Source of the DNA: Sphingobacterium sp. UGAL515B_05
GTDB lineage: Bacteria; Bacteroidota; Bacteroidia; Sphingobacteriales; Sphingobacteriaceae
Length of the DNA: 64,000 nucleotides
Assembly: GCF_033097525.1 (NCBI RefSeq)
Contig: NZ_CP109907.1
Coordinates: forward strand, 3,162,001 to 3,226,000
Direction of reading: 5' to 3'
Shown: piece by piece, positions 9,592 through 19,193 of the stretch
How the letters are laid out: every line of letters starts with the position of its first letter
Position numbering within the stretch: position 1 is the stretch's first letter
Made by a program: the position numbers and the translations under genes
The notes under the pieces: model-generated
Databases searched by the model: none
The model's input: only the letters and a program-made list of their open reading frames with translations
Told to the model about the DNA's origin: nothing

Positions 9592-10305
9592 ATGAACAAA
9601 GCGACGCTACAAGAGATTGAAACACGGTTTGACAATGATGTCGAGCGGTTCTCAAATTTAGAAACAGGGCAAGCAACCACATTGGATGCTGTATGGAACA
9701 TGGAGCTTATTACGGACGCTATTGTCAGTCTTTATCCAAACGCTCAAAATATATTGGACATTGGATGCGGAGCTGGTAATTACGACGTAAAACTATTGCA
9801 AAAATTGAAGTCTAATCCAAATGTTAGTCTGTTGGACCTGAGCCAGCCTATGTTAAATAGAGCAAAGGAACGCGTTGGAAAATTAACCAACGGAGAAATT
9901 CAGTTGATTAAAGGTGACTTTCGTGCCGCAGCTTTAGAGGAAAACAAATTTGATGTCATTATCGCAACATCCGTTTTACATCATCTTCGAGATGATAAAG
10001 ATTGGGAAAATGCGTTTAGCAAGCTGTTCCGCCTATTGAGAACGGGAGGAAGTCTGTGGATTTTTGATTTGATTGAGCAAAATAATGAACAGCTTCAAAA
10101 ATTAATTTACAGGGAAAAATATGGTGAATACTTAACTAACCTGAAGGATGAGCAGTATCGTGATCATGTTTTTGACTATATCGAACATGAGGATACGCCA
10201 AGATCGCTGATCTATCAAGTAAACTTATTGACACAAGTTGGCTTTAAAAATGTTGATGTTCTACACAAAAATCTTTGTTTTGCTTCTTATATGGGATTCA
10301 AATAA
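9592..10305 (+). CDS. Class I SAM-dependent methyltransferase
   Basis: This 237-residue protein has the Rossmann methyltransferase motif I as ILDIGCGAGNYD (about 54-65). A motif II acidic end follows in VSLLDLSQPML, and a later IIATSVLHHLRDD segment corresponds to motif IV. The layout resembles the UbiE/Tam-type small-molecule methyltransferases. The substrate cannot be read from the sequence. It is divergent from lysR and monocistronic, and a hairpin lies about 30 bases after its stop. Confidence 0.85.
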   Translation: MNKATLQEIETRFDNDVERFSNLETGQATTLDAVWNMELITDAIVSLYPNAQNILDIGCGAGNYDVKLLQKLKSNPNVSLLDLSQPMLNRAKERVGKLTNGEIQLIKGDFRAAALEENKFDVIIATSVLHHLRDDKDWENAFSKLFRLLRTGGSLWIFDLIEQNNEQLQKLIYREKYGEYLTNLKDEQYRDHVFDYIEHEDTPRSLIYQVNLLTQVGFKNVDVLHKNLCFASYMGFK

Positions 10306-10334
10306 GGGCTGGAAAACGAGTGTCAAATAAATAA

Positions 10335-10355
10335 GGCGATACGGGGAGTATCGCC
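10335..10355. terminator. Hairpin, possible weak terminator after the methyltransferase
   Basis: A perfect eight-base stem GGCGATAC/GTATCGCC with a five-base loop follows the methyltransferase. There is no strong T-run, so termination is uncertain. From here to 10602 I see no gene, only AT-rich sequence. Confidence 0.5.
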
Positions 10356-10602
10356 ATAAAATCACACTAACTATTAAAAAACCTATAGGACTAGGAATTT
10401 ACAAATTCAATAAACCAATGTATGCTCCATCCCACGCTTCTCTACTTTTATTCCTCGTCACATGCGAGATGTCAAATAAATAATAAAATGTAATTATTAA
10501 GGTCAATACTTTAAAAAAATCAAGTATTTCCATTGGTTTACGTAAAGATATGTCTTTATTTTTTAAATACAAATAAAAATGATGAAAATTGAAAAATTAT
10601 TA

Positions 10603-11058
10603 TTATTTGACTGTTTTTAAGAATTCTTCCCAGGCGATTTGATCTGTTTTGAAGGTCAAATCTTCCGTTAATACCGATTCAATTGGTACCCATCGAAAAG
10701 ATTGGAGCTTATTATCTTCAGGTTTCTGATCAGGATCGAAATCAAAAGCTTTGGTAGTCGTTCTGATCTGAATAGCTGAGGTATTCTTTACCTGATAGTA
10801 AATCGATATGATTTGGCTATCGTTAAAGCTTGATTTCTCATAAAAGTCTGTGGTGTAAATATGTTTAACCACAGCAATGTCAAAATCACATTCTTCCTGA
10901 TACTCACGGATCAAAGCATCCAATAAGCCTTCCCCGTATTCTAAGCCCCCACCAGGGAATTTGGTAAATGAAACATTTTCCGTTCTTTCGTCGCTGATCA
11001 ATACCTCTTGATTTTCATTGATCAATATTCCGTACACTCTTACGTTAAATGGAAACAT
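10603..11058 (-). CDS. NUDIX hydrolase
   Basis: This 151-residue protein has a Nudix box at residues 37-59 (GGLEYGEGLLDALIREYQEE followed by CDF). It agrees with G-x5-E-x7-R-E-U-x-E-E-x-G-U except that the last glycine is Asp58; the metal-binding glutamates are intact. It should hydrolyse a nucleoside diphosphate linked to another moiety; the substrate is unknown. The stop of the upstream unknown gene is 38 bases away, so the two probably share a transcript. The start ATG at 11058 opens MFPFNVRVYGILIN, as usual for the family. Confidence 0.88.
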   Translation of the reverse strand: MFPFNVRVYGILINENQEVLISDERTENVSFTKFPGGGLEYGEGLLDALIREYQEECDFDIAVVKHIYTTDFYEKSSFNDSQIISIYYQVKNTSAIQIRTTTKAFDFDPDQKPEDNKLQSFRWVPIESVLTEDLTFKTDQIAWEEFLKTVK

Positions 11059-11096
11059 GGGTTAATTATGTTTGTATATATTTAGTTTCTGTTTTT

Positions 11097-11843
11097 TTAC
11101 AGTGGCATAAAACCATTGTCTACTGCAAATTCATCCAATCCGATATAGGAATAATGTCTGGGAAGAAACCAGCCTATTGCTTCCATGATATTGGTAAATT
11201 CTTTTTCAGTCCTGAATTGATTTGCAACGATATTGAATGCCAAATCTTGTGAAGCATTTTCTTCATCTTTATAATTACGGGCTAGGAGCATAACCTTTGT
11301 GTTCTTTACGCCATAATAATCCAAAAATTCACGTAATTGGGTGCGGACAGCCTGTGGAAGAATGGTCTCGGCAGGTTGCCCCACTAATATTTCTTCATCT
11401 TTGCCTATAATCGTTTGCTCATTTTTCTTAGAGAAAACACTATCATCTGTATAAAACTCTCCATTTAAAAAGTAGTTAACTAAGTCGCCATAGGTGAATA
11501 CCCAATCAGGGTTTTCATTTTGTGTATTGATAGCAATTCCAAAACCTTTTGGCAACACGAAATCCTTTAGCCGATTTTTAATGACAAAAGCCTGAAAGTT
11601 CTGATCCTTCGGAACACTTTCGAGTTGAAAATAGGGAAATCCGTCAGGCCCAACAACCACTTCTGTTTCTGCTAATTTTAAGGTACATTCAGCAATATTA
11701 GCCAGAAATATATCACGCCACTCTTCATCCCGCTCTTCAAAGGGAACTTCCATCAGGCTATTTATTATAATCGTTTTTTCAAGGTCTCCCAATCGATTAT
11801 CATTCGCATTGTTGCTATCGTCAAATAAATGTATTGTATTCAT
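11097..11843 (-). CDS. Protein of unknown function, 248 residues
   Basis: I do not recognise this family. The protein is soluble and acidic, with no signal peptide or membrane segment. It opens MNTIHLFDDSNNANDNRLGD and contains VVVGPDGFPYFQL (about 63-75) and KGFGIAINTQNENPDWVFTYGDLVNYFLNGEF near the middle. Codon use and composition match the neighbours, so it is very likely a real gene. It lies between the DEAD-box helicase (52 bases upstream) and the NUDIX hydrolase, all on the minus strand, and may form an operon with them. Confidence 0.75.
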   Translation of the reverse strand: MNTIHLFDDSNNANDNRLGDLEKTIIINSLMEVPFEERDEEWRDIFLANIAECTLKLAETEVVVGPDGFPYFQLESVPKDQNFQAFVIKNRLKDFVLPKGFGIAINTQNENPDWVFTYGDLVNYFLNGEFYTDDSVFSKKNEQTIIGKDEEILVGQPAETILPQAVRTQLREFLDYYGVKNTKVMLLARNYKDEENASQDLAFNIVANQFRTEKEFTNIMEAIGWFLPRHYSYIGLDEFAVDNGFMPL

Positions 11844-11895
11844 CTCGGATTGTGATTTTTTGATTTGCTGGTAAAAGTAAAAGAATATTTATTAA

Positions 11896-13086
11896 TTAAC
11901 GACGTTTTCTTGATTTCGAAGCGCCTTTTCGTTGATTGTTTTGGCTACTGGAAAGCATTTTCTCCCAGCTCAATAAATAAGGATGTTGATCATCAATTTT
12001 AATTTGCCGTTTTAAGGATAACTGTAATTTTATCCACTTTTCATTGTCCTCTGCATCGCAAAAGGTAAACGCCTTTCCCGCCGCTTCCGAACGGCCTGTT
12101 CGCCCAATTCGATGCGTATACAGCTCGGGGCTATCTGGAATCTCGTAGTTTATGATAGCCTCTAAGTCTGGAAAATCTACACCTCGCGCCAAGAGGTCTG
12201 TCGCAATTAATACACGTACCTCTTTTCGTCTGAACTTATCAATAATCTCTTCTCGTTTTTGCTGTGATTTATCGCCATATAATGCCGAGCAAGAAATGCC
12301 GTGTCGATCTAGATCTGTTGCGATCCGTTCGACTGCATGAACTGTTCGCGTGAAAACAATTACCTGCCGTGAAACACGGTTTTCAAGGAGATAACGGAGA
12401 AGATTCTTTTTATCATTTTTATCGACATAGAGTACAGATTCTTCTATTTGGCCTTTTTTGGCCTTTGCTTCTAGGTTGATCTCGACAGGGTTACTTAATC
12501 TCTTTCGAACAATTTTTTCGATTTCAAGGGTTTTCGTTGCTGAACTGAAAATGGTTTGTCTCTCAGCGGGCAATGCGCCAATAATTTTATTGAGTTCTTT
12601 CGTGAAACCAAGATCCAACAATTGATCGAATTCATCGATCACCAATGTGTCTATCGTTTTTAGATCGATAATACCTTGTTCAATGAAATCCAACAAACGT
12701 CCAGGAGTAGCCAAGATCATCTGTGCATTTGGATAAACTTCAAGTTGACTTTCATAAGTACCCCCACCATAGAAACTAGCTATAGTCAAACCCATACCAT
12801 CGATAAGGCCCGATATGCGCTGTTTGGTCTGTATACAGAGTTCCCGTGTAGGAAGAAGTATCAGGACCGATAAGTGGTCTGCGGTAATCTTGGTTCGTAA
12901 GCGCTGAATAATAGGGATGGCGAAAGCCTCCGTTTTTCCCGTGCCGGTTGGGGCAATCGCCAAACAGTCTCTACCTTCCAAAATGGCAGGGATCGCTATT
13001 TCTTGAATAGGTGTAAGCGAAGAAAGCTTTTGTTTTTCAAGATTAGCGACAAGGATTTTATCGAGTTTAAGTGCTGAAAAATTCAA
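11896..13086 (-). CDS. DEAD-box RNA helicase with a DEFD motif II
   Basis: An ATP-dependent RNA helicase of about 396 residues with all core motifs: Q motif SLTPIQ, motif I APTGTGKT, PTRELCIQ, TPGRLLD, motif II VIDEFDQLLDLGF, SAT, VIFTRT, ATDLLARGVDFPD and HRIGRTGR, ending in a basic tail (KGASKSRKRR). Motif II is DEFD rather than DEAD. No ATG is available near the start. TTG at 13086 gives MNFSALKLDKILVANL, the usual DEAD-box N-terminus; TTG at 13107 would add seven residues. The likely role is ribosome assembly or RNA remodelling. Confidence 0.9.
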   Translation of the reverse strand: MNFSALKLDKILVANLEKQKLSSLTPIQEIAIPAILEGRDCLAIAPTGTGKTEAFAIPIIQRLRTKITADHLSVLILLPTRELCIQTKQRISGLIDGMGLTIASFYGGGTYESQLEVYPNAQMILATPGRLLDFIEQGIIDLKTIDTLVIDEFDQLLDLGFTKELNKIIGALPAERQTIFSSATKTLEIEKIVRKRLSNPVEINLEAKAKKGQIEESVLYVDKNDKKNLLRYLLENRVSRQVIVFTRTVHAVERIATDLDRHGISCSALYGDKSQQKREEIIDKFRRKEVRVLIATDLLARGVDFPDLEAIINYEIPDSPELYTHRIGRTGRSEAAGKAFTFCDAEDNEKWIKLQLSLKRQIKIDDQHPYLLSWEKMLSSSQNNQRKGASKSRKRR

Positions 13087-13288
13087 AATAATGAATGTAA
13101 AACCCAAAAATAAAAATTAAAAAGGACAATGGTGTTTTTGCCCGCTTATAGGAATTAAAAATCTGTAAAAATTAGGATTTTTTGTCAAAAAGTACTAATT
13201 TGAGAAATTAGAATATTCTATTTCAAATCTGAGTTATTGATTATCAATTTATTTGATAAACACCAATTATATAGAATAATATTTTTGT

Positions 13289-13296
13289 TAAATTTG
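13289..13296 (+). promoter_or_regulatory. -7 promoter element of the E1 dehydrogenase gene
   Basis: TAAATTTG matches TAnnTTTG, 17 bases before the ATG at 13314, so the 5' untranslated region is very short. No clear -33 element is seen. Confidence 0.5.
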
Positions 13297-13313
13297 TTGA
13301 AACAAAAAAGAAT

Positions 13314-15728
13314 ATGTTTGATACTGCATTTGACCAAAACAATGAATCTATTTCCACTTTGAGCTTTGACGAGTTCAAAAAGATTATTGTGAATGATTAT
13401 CGAACTGCCTTAGAAAGTCGTTACGTGAGTTTATTGGGACGTAAAGAAGTGCTTACAGGTAAGGCTAAGTTTGGTATTTTTGGCGATGGAAAAGAATTGG
13501 CACAAATCGCGATGGCTAAAGTTTTCAGAAATGGGGACTGGCGGTCGGGATATTACCGTGACCAAACATTTATATTTGCTTCTGGCATCAGTGATGTCTA
13601 CCATTTTTTCTCTCAATTATATGCCCATCCCGATGTCGAGGCAGATCCTTCTTCTGCAGGAAGGCAAATGAACTGTCATTTTTCGACTCGTGTTGTGGAC
13701 GACCAAGGGAACTGGTTGGATCAAATGGTTCAGAAAAACTCGTTTTCAGATATTTCGACCACCGGTGGTCAGATGGCAAGGTTGCTGGGCTTGGGCTTGG
13801 CTTCTAAGTTGTATAAGCAGAATAGAAATTTAGACTACCTATCTTATTTTTCAAATAAAGGAAATGAAGTTGCATTCTGTACTATCGGAAATGCAGCGAC
13901 TTCTGAAGGTGTATTTTTTGAAGTTATTAATGCCGTAGGTGTTCATCAGATTCCAACAGTGATTTCTATTTGGGATGATGGATATGGGATATCTGTGCCC
14001 AATGAAATTCAAACAACAAAGGGAGATATCTCAGAAGTCCTCAAAGGTTTTCAGAAGGAAGAACTGACAAACGGAATTGAGATATTCAAAGTGAGAGGAT
14101 GGGATTATGCGGGTTTATGTGAAACGTACGAGCAGGCTGCCCATATTGCTCGCGAGAAACATATTCCATGTTTGATTCATGTGACCGAATTGACGCAGCC
14201 TCAAGGACATTCTTCTTCAGGTTCACACGAACGGTATAAATCGCAAGAACGATTGCAATGGGAAACTGACTTCGATTGTATAGCGAAAATGAAAGAATGG
14301 ATCTTAAGTTCTGGTATTGCTACCATAGCGGAATTGGATCAATTGGATCAACATGCCAAAGACCATGTTCGTCAAGAACAAAAACGAGCTTGGGCCGATT
14401 ATATTAAAACATTGAGCATCGAAGCTAGGGAAGCCATTGATTTACTTCAGGGCATTCCCAATGAGCGGGCTGATTTTGCGTCAAAGAAATTGCAATCGAT
14501 GGTTGAGCCTTCTTTGAAAGAGGTTTACGGCCAGGTTCGCAAGGTATTGCACGAGCTAAAAGGTCAGCATAGCGATGGGCGCCAGCAATTATTAAATTGG
14601 TATAAAGAGAAGCAGGAACTGAATGAGAAACGTTATAATTCAAAATTATTTACAGATGGTGTTGATTCACCTGCTCATGTGACGGTCGTACCTGCAGTCT
14701 ACAGTGAAGAAGCTAAAGTGGTGGATGGACGTGAGGTTTTGAATCTATGTTTTGAAGAGAACTTTAGACGTGACGAAAGACTGTTAGCATTTGGAGAGGA
14801 TGTCGGTAAGATTGGAGATGTGAATCAAGGTTTTGCAGGTTTACAAGAAAAGCTTGGTGCGCATCGTGTATTTGATACCGGTATTCGGGAGAATTCAATT
14901 ATAGGAAAAGGACTGGGTTTGGCAATCCGTGGACTTCGTCCAATTGCTGAGATCCAATACCTGGATTACCTAATCTATGGTATTACGGTCGCAAGTGATG
15001 ATTTGGCTAGTTTAAGTTACCGCACCTTTGCTGGTCAGAAAGCACCATTAATTATTCGTACACGGGGTCATCGATTGGAAGGTATATGGCATTCGGGCTC
15101 GCCTATGTCGGTAATTTTAGGATCCTTGAGAGGTTTGCATGTATGTGTGCCGCGTAATATGACACAGGCAGCGGGTATGTATAATACGCTGTTCCGCTCT
15201 GACGAACCGGCTATTGTTGTCGAATGTTTGAATGGGTATCGTCTAAAAGAGCGTCTACCAGAAAACGTTGGTGAATTTACGGTACCAATCGGTTATGCCG
15301 AATGTGTTAAAGAGGGAAGCGATATTACTGTAGTATCCTATGGTTCAACTTTACGTGTTGTTGAAGAAGCGGCCGTGGAACTGGAGCGCTTGGGGATATT
15401 CATCGAAATTATTGATGCACAGACATTGCAGCCTTTTGACAAAGGAAAACTTTGCGCCGAATCGCTGAAGAAAACAAATAAACTACTTATTGTAGATGAG
15501 GATGTGCCAGGTGGGGCTTCAGCTTTCATCTTACAAGAGATCTTAGAGAAGCAAAATGGCTACTATCTATTGGATAGTCAGCCGAGAACACTGACTGCAA
15601 AAGCACATCGCCCACCATATGGTTCCGACGGGGATTATTTCTCGAAGCCATCTTCTGACGATGTTGTCGAGACGGTGTATGCCATTATGCATGAAGCTAA
15701 TCCAGAAAAATATCCATCTATGTTTTAA
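13314..15728 (+). CDS. Fused alpha-beta E1 of a 2-oxoacid dehydrogenase (branched-chain type)
   Basis: This 804-residue protein joins the two E1 subunits in one chain. Residues about 1-440 are the thiamin-diphosphate alpha part, with GGQMARLLGLGLASK, an IGNAATSEG stretch and IWDDGYGISVPN. Residues about 460-804 are the transketolase-like beta part (REVLNLCFEENF, LAFGEDVGKIGD, FDTGIRENSIIGKGLGLAIRGLRPIAEIQYLDYL). It decarboxylates a 2-oxoacid such as a branched-chain one and transfers the acyl group to E2 lipoyl. Fusion of this kind is common in Bacteroidota. No E2 or E3 gene lies nearby. The terminator stem begins inside the last codons. Confidence 0.9.
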   Translation: MFDTAFDQNNESISTLSFDEFKKIIVNDYRTALESRYVSLLGRKEVLTGKAKFGIFGDGKELAQIAMAKVFRNGDWRSGYYRDQTFIFASGISDVYHFFSQLYAHPDVEADPSSAGRQMNCHFSTRVVDDQGNWLDQMVQKNSFSDISTTGGQMARLLGLGLASKLYKQNRNLDYLSYFSNKGNEVAFCTIGNAATSEGVFFEVINAVGVHQIPTVISIWDDGYGISVPNEIQTTKGDISEVLKGFQKEELTNGIEIFKVRGWDYAGLCETYEQAAHIAREKHIPCLIHVTELTQPQGHSSSGSHERYKSQERLQWETDFDCIAKMKEWILSSGIATIAELDQLDQHAKDHVRQEQKRAWADYIKTLSIEAREAIDLLQGIPNERADFASKKLQSMVEPSLKEVYGQVRKVLHELKGQHSDGRQQLLNWYKEKQELNEKRYNSKLFTDGVDSPAHVTVVPAVYSEEAKVVDGREVLNLCFEENFRRDERLLAFGEDVGKIGDVNQGFAGLQEKLGAHRVFDTGIRENSIIGKGLGLAIRGLRPIAEIQYLDYLIYGITVASDDLASLSYRTFAGQKAPLIIRTRGHRLEGIWHSGSPMSVILGSLRGLHVCVPRNMTQAAGMYNTLFRSDEPAIVVECLNGYRLKERLPENVGEFTVPIGYAECVKEGSDITVVSYGSTLRVVEEAAVELERLGIFIEIIDAQTLQPFDKGKLCAESLKKTNKLLIVDEDVPGGASAFILQEILEKQNGYYLLDSQPRTLTAKAHRPPYGSDGDYFSKPSSDDVVETVYAIMHEANPEKYPSMF

Positions 15729-15747
15729 TAGATGGATATCTTTTTTT
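15710..15747 (+). terminator. Terminator overlapping the end of the E1 gene
   Basis: ATATCCATCTA (last codons of E1) pairs with TAGATGGATAT just after the stop, followed by C and seven Ts. The stem is 11 base pairs and the stop codon lies in the loop. Confidence 0.88.
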
Positions 15748-15790
15748 GTTTGACTAAGCTAAGTATTCCAAAGAGGGATGATAGCTTTTC

Positions 15791-16645
15791 TTAATTGAAT
15801 ATACTCGCAGCACCAATCATAGCTGCTTTTTCACCAAGTATTGCGGTGTAAATCTGAAATCTTTCAAATTCTTTTCGGTCACCAATAAAAATAGGTAGGG
15901 CCTTAGCGATATTGCCACCGATGATAAATATTTCAGAAGAATGTTTCTCTGCGAAGAACTGCATAAAATCAAAGAGATGTTTAGCATATTCATCTTTGAT
16001 AATTTGAAATTCCTCAGTTTCCCGATGATTATCTAAAATCTCCTTAAGTCCTGTAACATCTTTTCCTGCTACTTCTTTGAAACGCTTGACGAACCACCGT
16101 GTGACAAGAAATTCTTCGAAAATACAATCTTCATAAGGGCTGTTCCATAGGGCGGCATCAAAGGCCTTCTCACCTTTATTCCATACCGCAGATCCAAGTC
16201 CAGTACCCAACGTAATTCCTAATATCCGGTTGTTTGTTTGCAAGTTCTGTACGAATATTTCACCTTGTAGGAAGGCTGCTGCGTCATTGATAAAGTGAAT
16301 AGACGTAGGCGAAAGTCCCAATTCTTCAGCTAAAAGAGTTTTGACATCTTTATTGTAAAGATTGTCATACTTGCTTTGTCCCTGTATTTTAGATATGCCA
16401 TTTTCGTAGTCAAAGGGTCCCGGCATAGCAATGCCGATGAACTGAATAGGAGCAGGAGAAGTGGCTATGATATCGCGTATAGCGGATGCCCAGGTTTGTA
16501 AAATCGTTTTAGCATCTCCTTGAGAAAAAACGTGGTTTCTGGCCACGTTTTCTAAGTATATATTCCATTGTTTTGTGTCAATGATACAGGCAGAAATATG
16601 TGTGCCTCCAATATCAACACCTACGACATAATTATCTTGCAGCAT
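15791..16645 (-). CDS. ROK family sugar kinase (glucokinase-like)
   Basis: This 284-residue protein begins [20 protein letters not shown], the ROK phosphate-1 motif. It continues with [23 protein letters not shown] and [10 protein letters not shown], as in polyphosphate/ATP glucokinases. The CxCGxxGCxE zinc motif of ROK repressors is absent and there is no DNA-binding domain, so it is a kinase and not a regulator. It probably phosphorylates glucose or a related sugar. Its start overlaps the last 14 bases of aroC, implying translational coupling, although the two pathways are unrelated. Confidence 0.88.
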   Translation of the reverse strand: MLQDNYVVGVDIGGTHISACIIDTKQWNIYLENVARNHVFSQGDAKTILQTWASAIRDIIATSPAPIQFIGIAMPGPFDYENGISKIQGQSKYDNLYNKDVKTLLAEELGLSPTSIHFINDAAAFLQGEIFVQNLQTNNRILGITLGTGLGSAVWNKGEKAFDAALWNSPYEDCIFEEFLVTRWFVKRFKEVAGKDVTGLKEILDNHRETEEFQIIKDEYAKHLFDFMQFFAEKHSSEIFIIGGNIAKALPIFIGDRKEFERFQIYTAILGEKAAMIGAASIFN

Positions 16646-17738
16646 GTTTGTAACTTTGATTTTTAAGTAGATGATCCGCGATTACAAGTGCTGCCATAGC
16701 TTCCACAATAATTACTGCTCTCGAAACAACACAAGGGTCATGTCTTCCCTTGCCACTTGCAATCGCAGGGTTGCCATGGATATCCACTGTTTCTTGATCT
16801 CTCATGATAGTGGCAACAGGCTTAAATGCTACTTTAAAAGTAATATCCATACCATTTGAAATCCCTCCCTGAATCCCTCCAGAGAAGTTGGTATGTGTGT
16901 GCACTCGATTTAAATCATGGTCATCTGCTACAAATATATCATTATGTTCGGAACCTCGCAACTCCGAACCTGCAAAACCTGAACCATATTCAAAACCATG
17001 TACAGCATTGATGCTCATCATTGCTTTTGCAAGGTCTGCATGGAGCTTATCAAAGACCGGGTCGCCTAAACCAACAGGGACATGTCTGATGACAGCCGAA
17101 ATACGTCCGCCAACGGTGTCACCCGCTTTTCTGACCGAGTCGATAAACTCAACCATTTCATTTGCTGTTGCTGGATCTGCACAACGTGCAATGTTCGCTT
17201 CCCGTAATTCAAGCAAAGCTTTTAGATCTTTGGTATCGACATTTGGTGCCTCGATAGTGCCTACCCCCGAAACGTGGGCAAAGATTTCTATGCCAAATTG
17301 ATTCAGGAAGCTTTTTGCTACTGCACCTGCAGCAACACGGGCAGCGGTTTCCCTCGCCGAAGACCGTCCACCGCCTCGATAGTCACGGATACCATATTTC
17401 ATCTGATAGGTGAAATCAGCATGGGAAGGCCTGAAGATATCTTTGATATGTGTGTAATCTTTCGAACGCTGGTCTTCATTTGGAATAACAATTGCTATTG
17501 GTGTTCCCGTTGATTTGCCTTCGAATACGCCAGATAAAATCTGTGCGGTATCACTTTCTTTTCTTTGTGTCGTGATCTTAGATTGACCTGGTTTACGTTT
17601 ATCGAGTTCAGACTGGATAAATTCCTCGTCTATTGTTATATTTGAAGGGCAACCATCAATAATTACACCTATAGCTTTGCCGTGTGATTCGCCAAAAGTG
17701 CTAATTCTGAATAAATCGCCAAATGAATTTCCTGCCAT
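16632..17738 (-). CDS. aroC: Chorismate synthase
   Basis: This 368-residue enzyme makes chorismate from 5-enolpyruvylshikimate 3-phosphate, the last step of the shikimate pathway, using reduced FMN. Family signatures are plain: [20 protein letters not shown] at the start, [20 protein letters not shown] near residue 118, and [28 protein letters not shown] near 225. The length is normal. It lies downstream of aroA but behind a terminator-like hairpin (17903-17932), so it probably has its own promoter. The ROK kinase gene overlaps its end by 14 bases. Confidence 0.97.
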   Translation of the reverse strand: MAGNSFGDLFRISTFGESHGKAIGVIIDGCPSNITIDEEFIQSELDKRKPGQSKITTQRKESDTAQILSGVFEGKSTGTPIAIVIPNEDQRSKDYTHIKDIFRPSHADFTYQMKYGIRDYRGGGRSSARETAARVAAGAVAKSFLNQFGIEIFAHVSGVGTIEAPNVDTKDLKALLELREANIARCADPATANEMVEFIDSVRKAGDTVGGRISAVIRHVPVGLGDPVFDKLHADLAKAMMSINAVHGFEYGSGFAGSELRGSEHNDIFVADDHDLNRVHTHTNFSGGIQGGISNGMDITFKVAFKPVATIMRDQETVDIHGNPAIASGKGRHDPCVVSRAVIIVEAMAALVIADHLLKNQSYKHAAR

Positions 17739-17902
17739 AAAAATTAAATTTCAATAAACTTAGATAAATTTGCCTTTAAATGCAATTCTAAAGCACCAGA
17801 CTGGCTACAAATTTATGAATCTGTAACTCGTATATGGCTTAATAGATTACATCACAATTTTTTGTCCCAGGCTAAAGGCTATCTGGGAGATTGAATAATA
17901 AA

Positions 17903-17932
17903 ACAGAGATTAATGTTGATGTTAATCCCTGT
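17903..17932 (-). terminator. Terminator of the pheA-aroA operon
   Basis: Read on the minus strand, ACAGGGATTAA pairs with TTAATCTCTGT (11 base pairs, one mismatch) and is followed by TTTTATTATT. It lies about ten bases after the aroA stop and separates aroA from aroC. Confidence 0.75.
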
Positions 17933-17942
17933 TTTTAATATG

Positions 17943-19193
17943 TTAGTCAATTACAAAAGCTTGCGCTTGTAAATGTTTCCAAAAATCAGGATATGATTTT
18001 TCTACAACTTGAGGTTCAGCAATCTTGATTTGGTCAAAAACTAAAGCCAGCGGTGCAAATGCCATCGCCATACGGTGATCCTCGTAAGTGTCGAAGGTCA
18101 CATCTTTAGGCTGATATACCCCTGCTGTTTTCAGGTGATAGGTATCACCATCTTCGATCAATTCAGCACCGAACTTTGCGATTTCGGTCTGTAATGCAGC
18201 GATACGGTCGGTTTCCTTAATCTTTAAGGTTTCTAGGCCTGTAAAGGAAACATCACGTTTTAAAGCCGCTGCGACAACGACTACTGTTTGTGCGAGATCA
18301 GGACATTCTTTAAAGTCGAACAACGTTTTGTCTGAATTGATTTCTTTTTTATTTAAATGCAATCCATCCGATTCAAAGCTCGAATAAACACCAAAATGTG
18401 CCATAATGTCTGTGATGGCAATATCGCCCTGTAAACTATGTTGTCTTAGTCCGGGCAATACAATCGATGCAGTTGCGTCGGCTAGTGCTACAATAGCATA
18501 CCAGTAGGATGCTGCGCTCCAATCTGGCTCGACATATATGGTTTGCTTTTCAAATTCTTGCGGTGCAATTTTAATCGCATTCTCCGTCCATTCGTGTTGG
18601 ATCCCGACACTTTTAAGCATATCTAAGGTCATGGATACATAAGGTCTGGAAGTTAATTCGCCTTCAATCTCTAACGTAAGTCCCTTTTTTAATGCCGGAG
18701 CAATTAATAGCAGGGCCGATATGTATTGACTGCTGATATTTCCTTTGATCTTAACACGGTCTTTTCCTTGAAATAATCCACCTTCAATCTTCAAAGGAGG
18801 ATACCCCGCCTTTTTTTCATAATGGATTTCGGCGCCAATTTCTTTCATGGCATCGACCAATATTCCGATTGGACGCTGTTGCATACGCTCTGTCCCCGTC
18901 AGGATAAAATTGCCTTTAACAAGGTTGAGGTAAGCTGTAAGGAAGCGCATTGCCGTTCCCGCAGGGCCTATGTCAATCGTATTATAACCGGGTTGCGGTT
19001 CTGATGCGATTTGCAATACGCGGTTTAGGGTAACCGTATCTGCAGCCTCAGAGAGGTTGGCTATTTCAACTTGTCCTTTACTCAGCGATTGGATAATAAG
19101 AGCACGGTTGCTCTCAGATTTTGAACCTGTGAGTTGGACCGTGCCCTGTATCTTTTTTGAAGGATGCGTCAGCGTGATGACTTGTTGATTCAT
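17943..19193 (-). CDS. aroA: 3-phosphoshikimate 1-carboxyvinyltransferase (EPSP synthase)
   Basis: This 416-residue enzyme transfers enolpyruvate from PEP to shikimate 3-phosphate. It shows the two-lobed EPSP synthase pattern: GSKSESNRALI near the N-terminus, GPAGTAMRFLTAYL (about 92-105), EPDWSAASYW near 220, and KETDRIAALQTEIAKFGA with EDHRMAMAFAPLAL near the C-terminus. EPSP synthase motifs are well kept, and no MurA-type insertion is present. The start codon overlaps the stop of the upstream DAHP synthase gene as TAATG, so translation is coupled. Confidence 0.96.
   Translation of the reverse strand: MNQQVITLTHPSKKIQGTVQLTGSKSESNRALIIQSLSKGQVEIANLSEAADTVTLNRVLQIASEPQPGYNTIDIGPAGTAMRFLTAYLNLVKGNFILTGTERMQQRPIGILVDAMKEIGAEIHYEKKAGYPPLKIEGGLFQGKDRVKIKGNISSQYISALLLIAPALKKGLTLEIEGELTSRPYVSMTLDMLKSVGIQHEWTENAIKIAPQEFEKQTIYVEPDWSAASYWYAIVALADATASIVLPGLRQHSLQGDIAITDIMAHFGVYSSFESDGLHLNKKEINSDKTLFDFKECPDLAQTVVVVAAALKRDVSFTGLETLKIKETDRIAALQTEIAKFGAELIEDGDTYHLKTAGVYQPKDVTFDTYEDHRMAMAFAPLALVFDQIKIAEPQVVEKSYPDFWKHLQAQAFVID

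Noticed and set aside
15791..16645. ROK protein as a transcriptional repressor
   Set aside because: It lacks a DNA-binding N-terminus and begins directly with the kinase phosphate motif.
16888..17513. Open frames on the plus strand inside aroC
   Set aside because: They are antisense to a gene with full chorismate-synthase motifs and show no signal or family pattern of their own.
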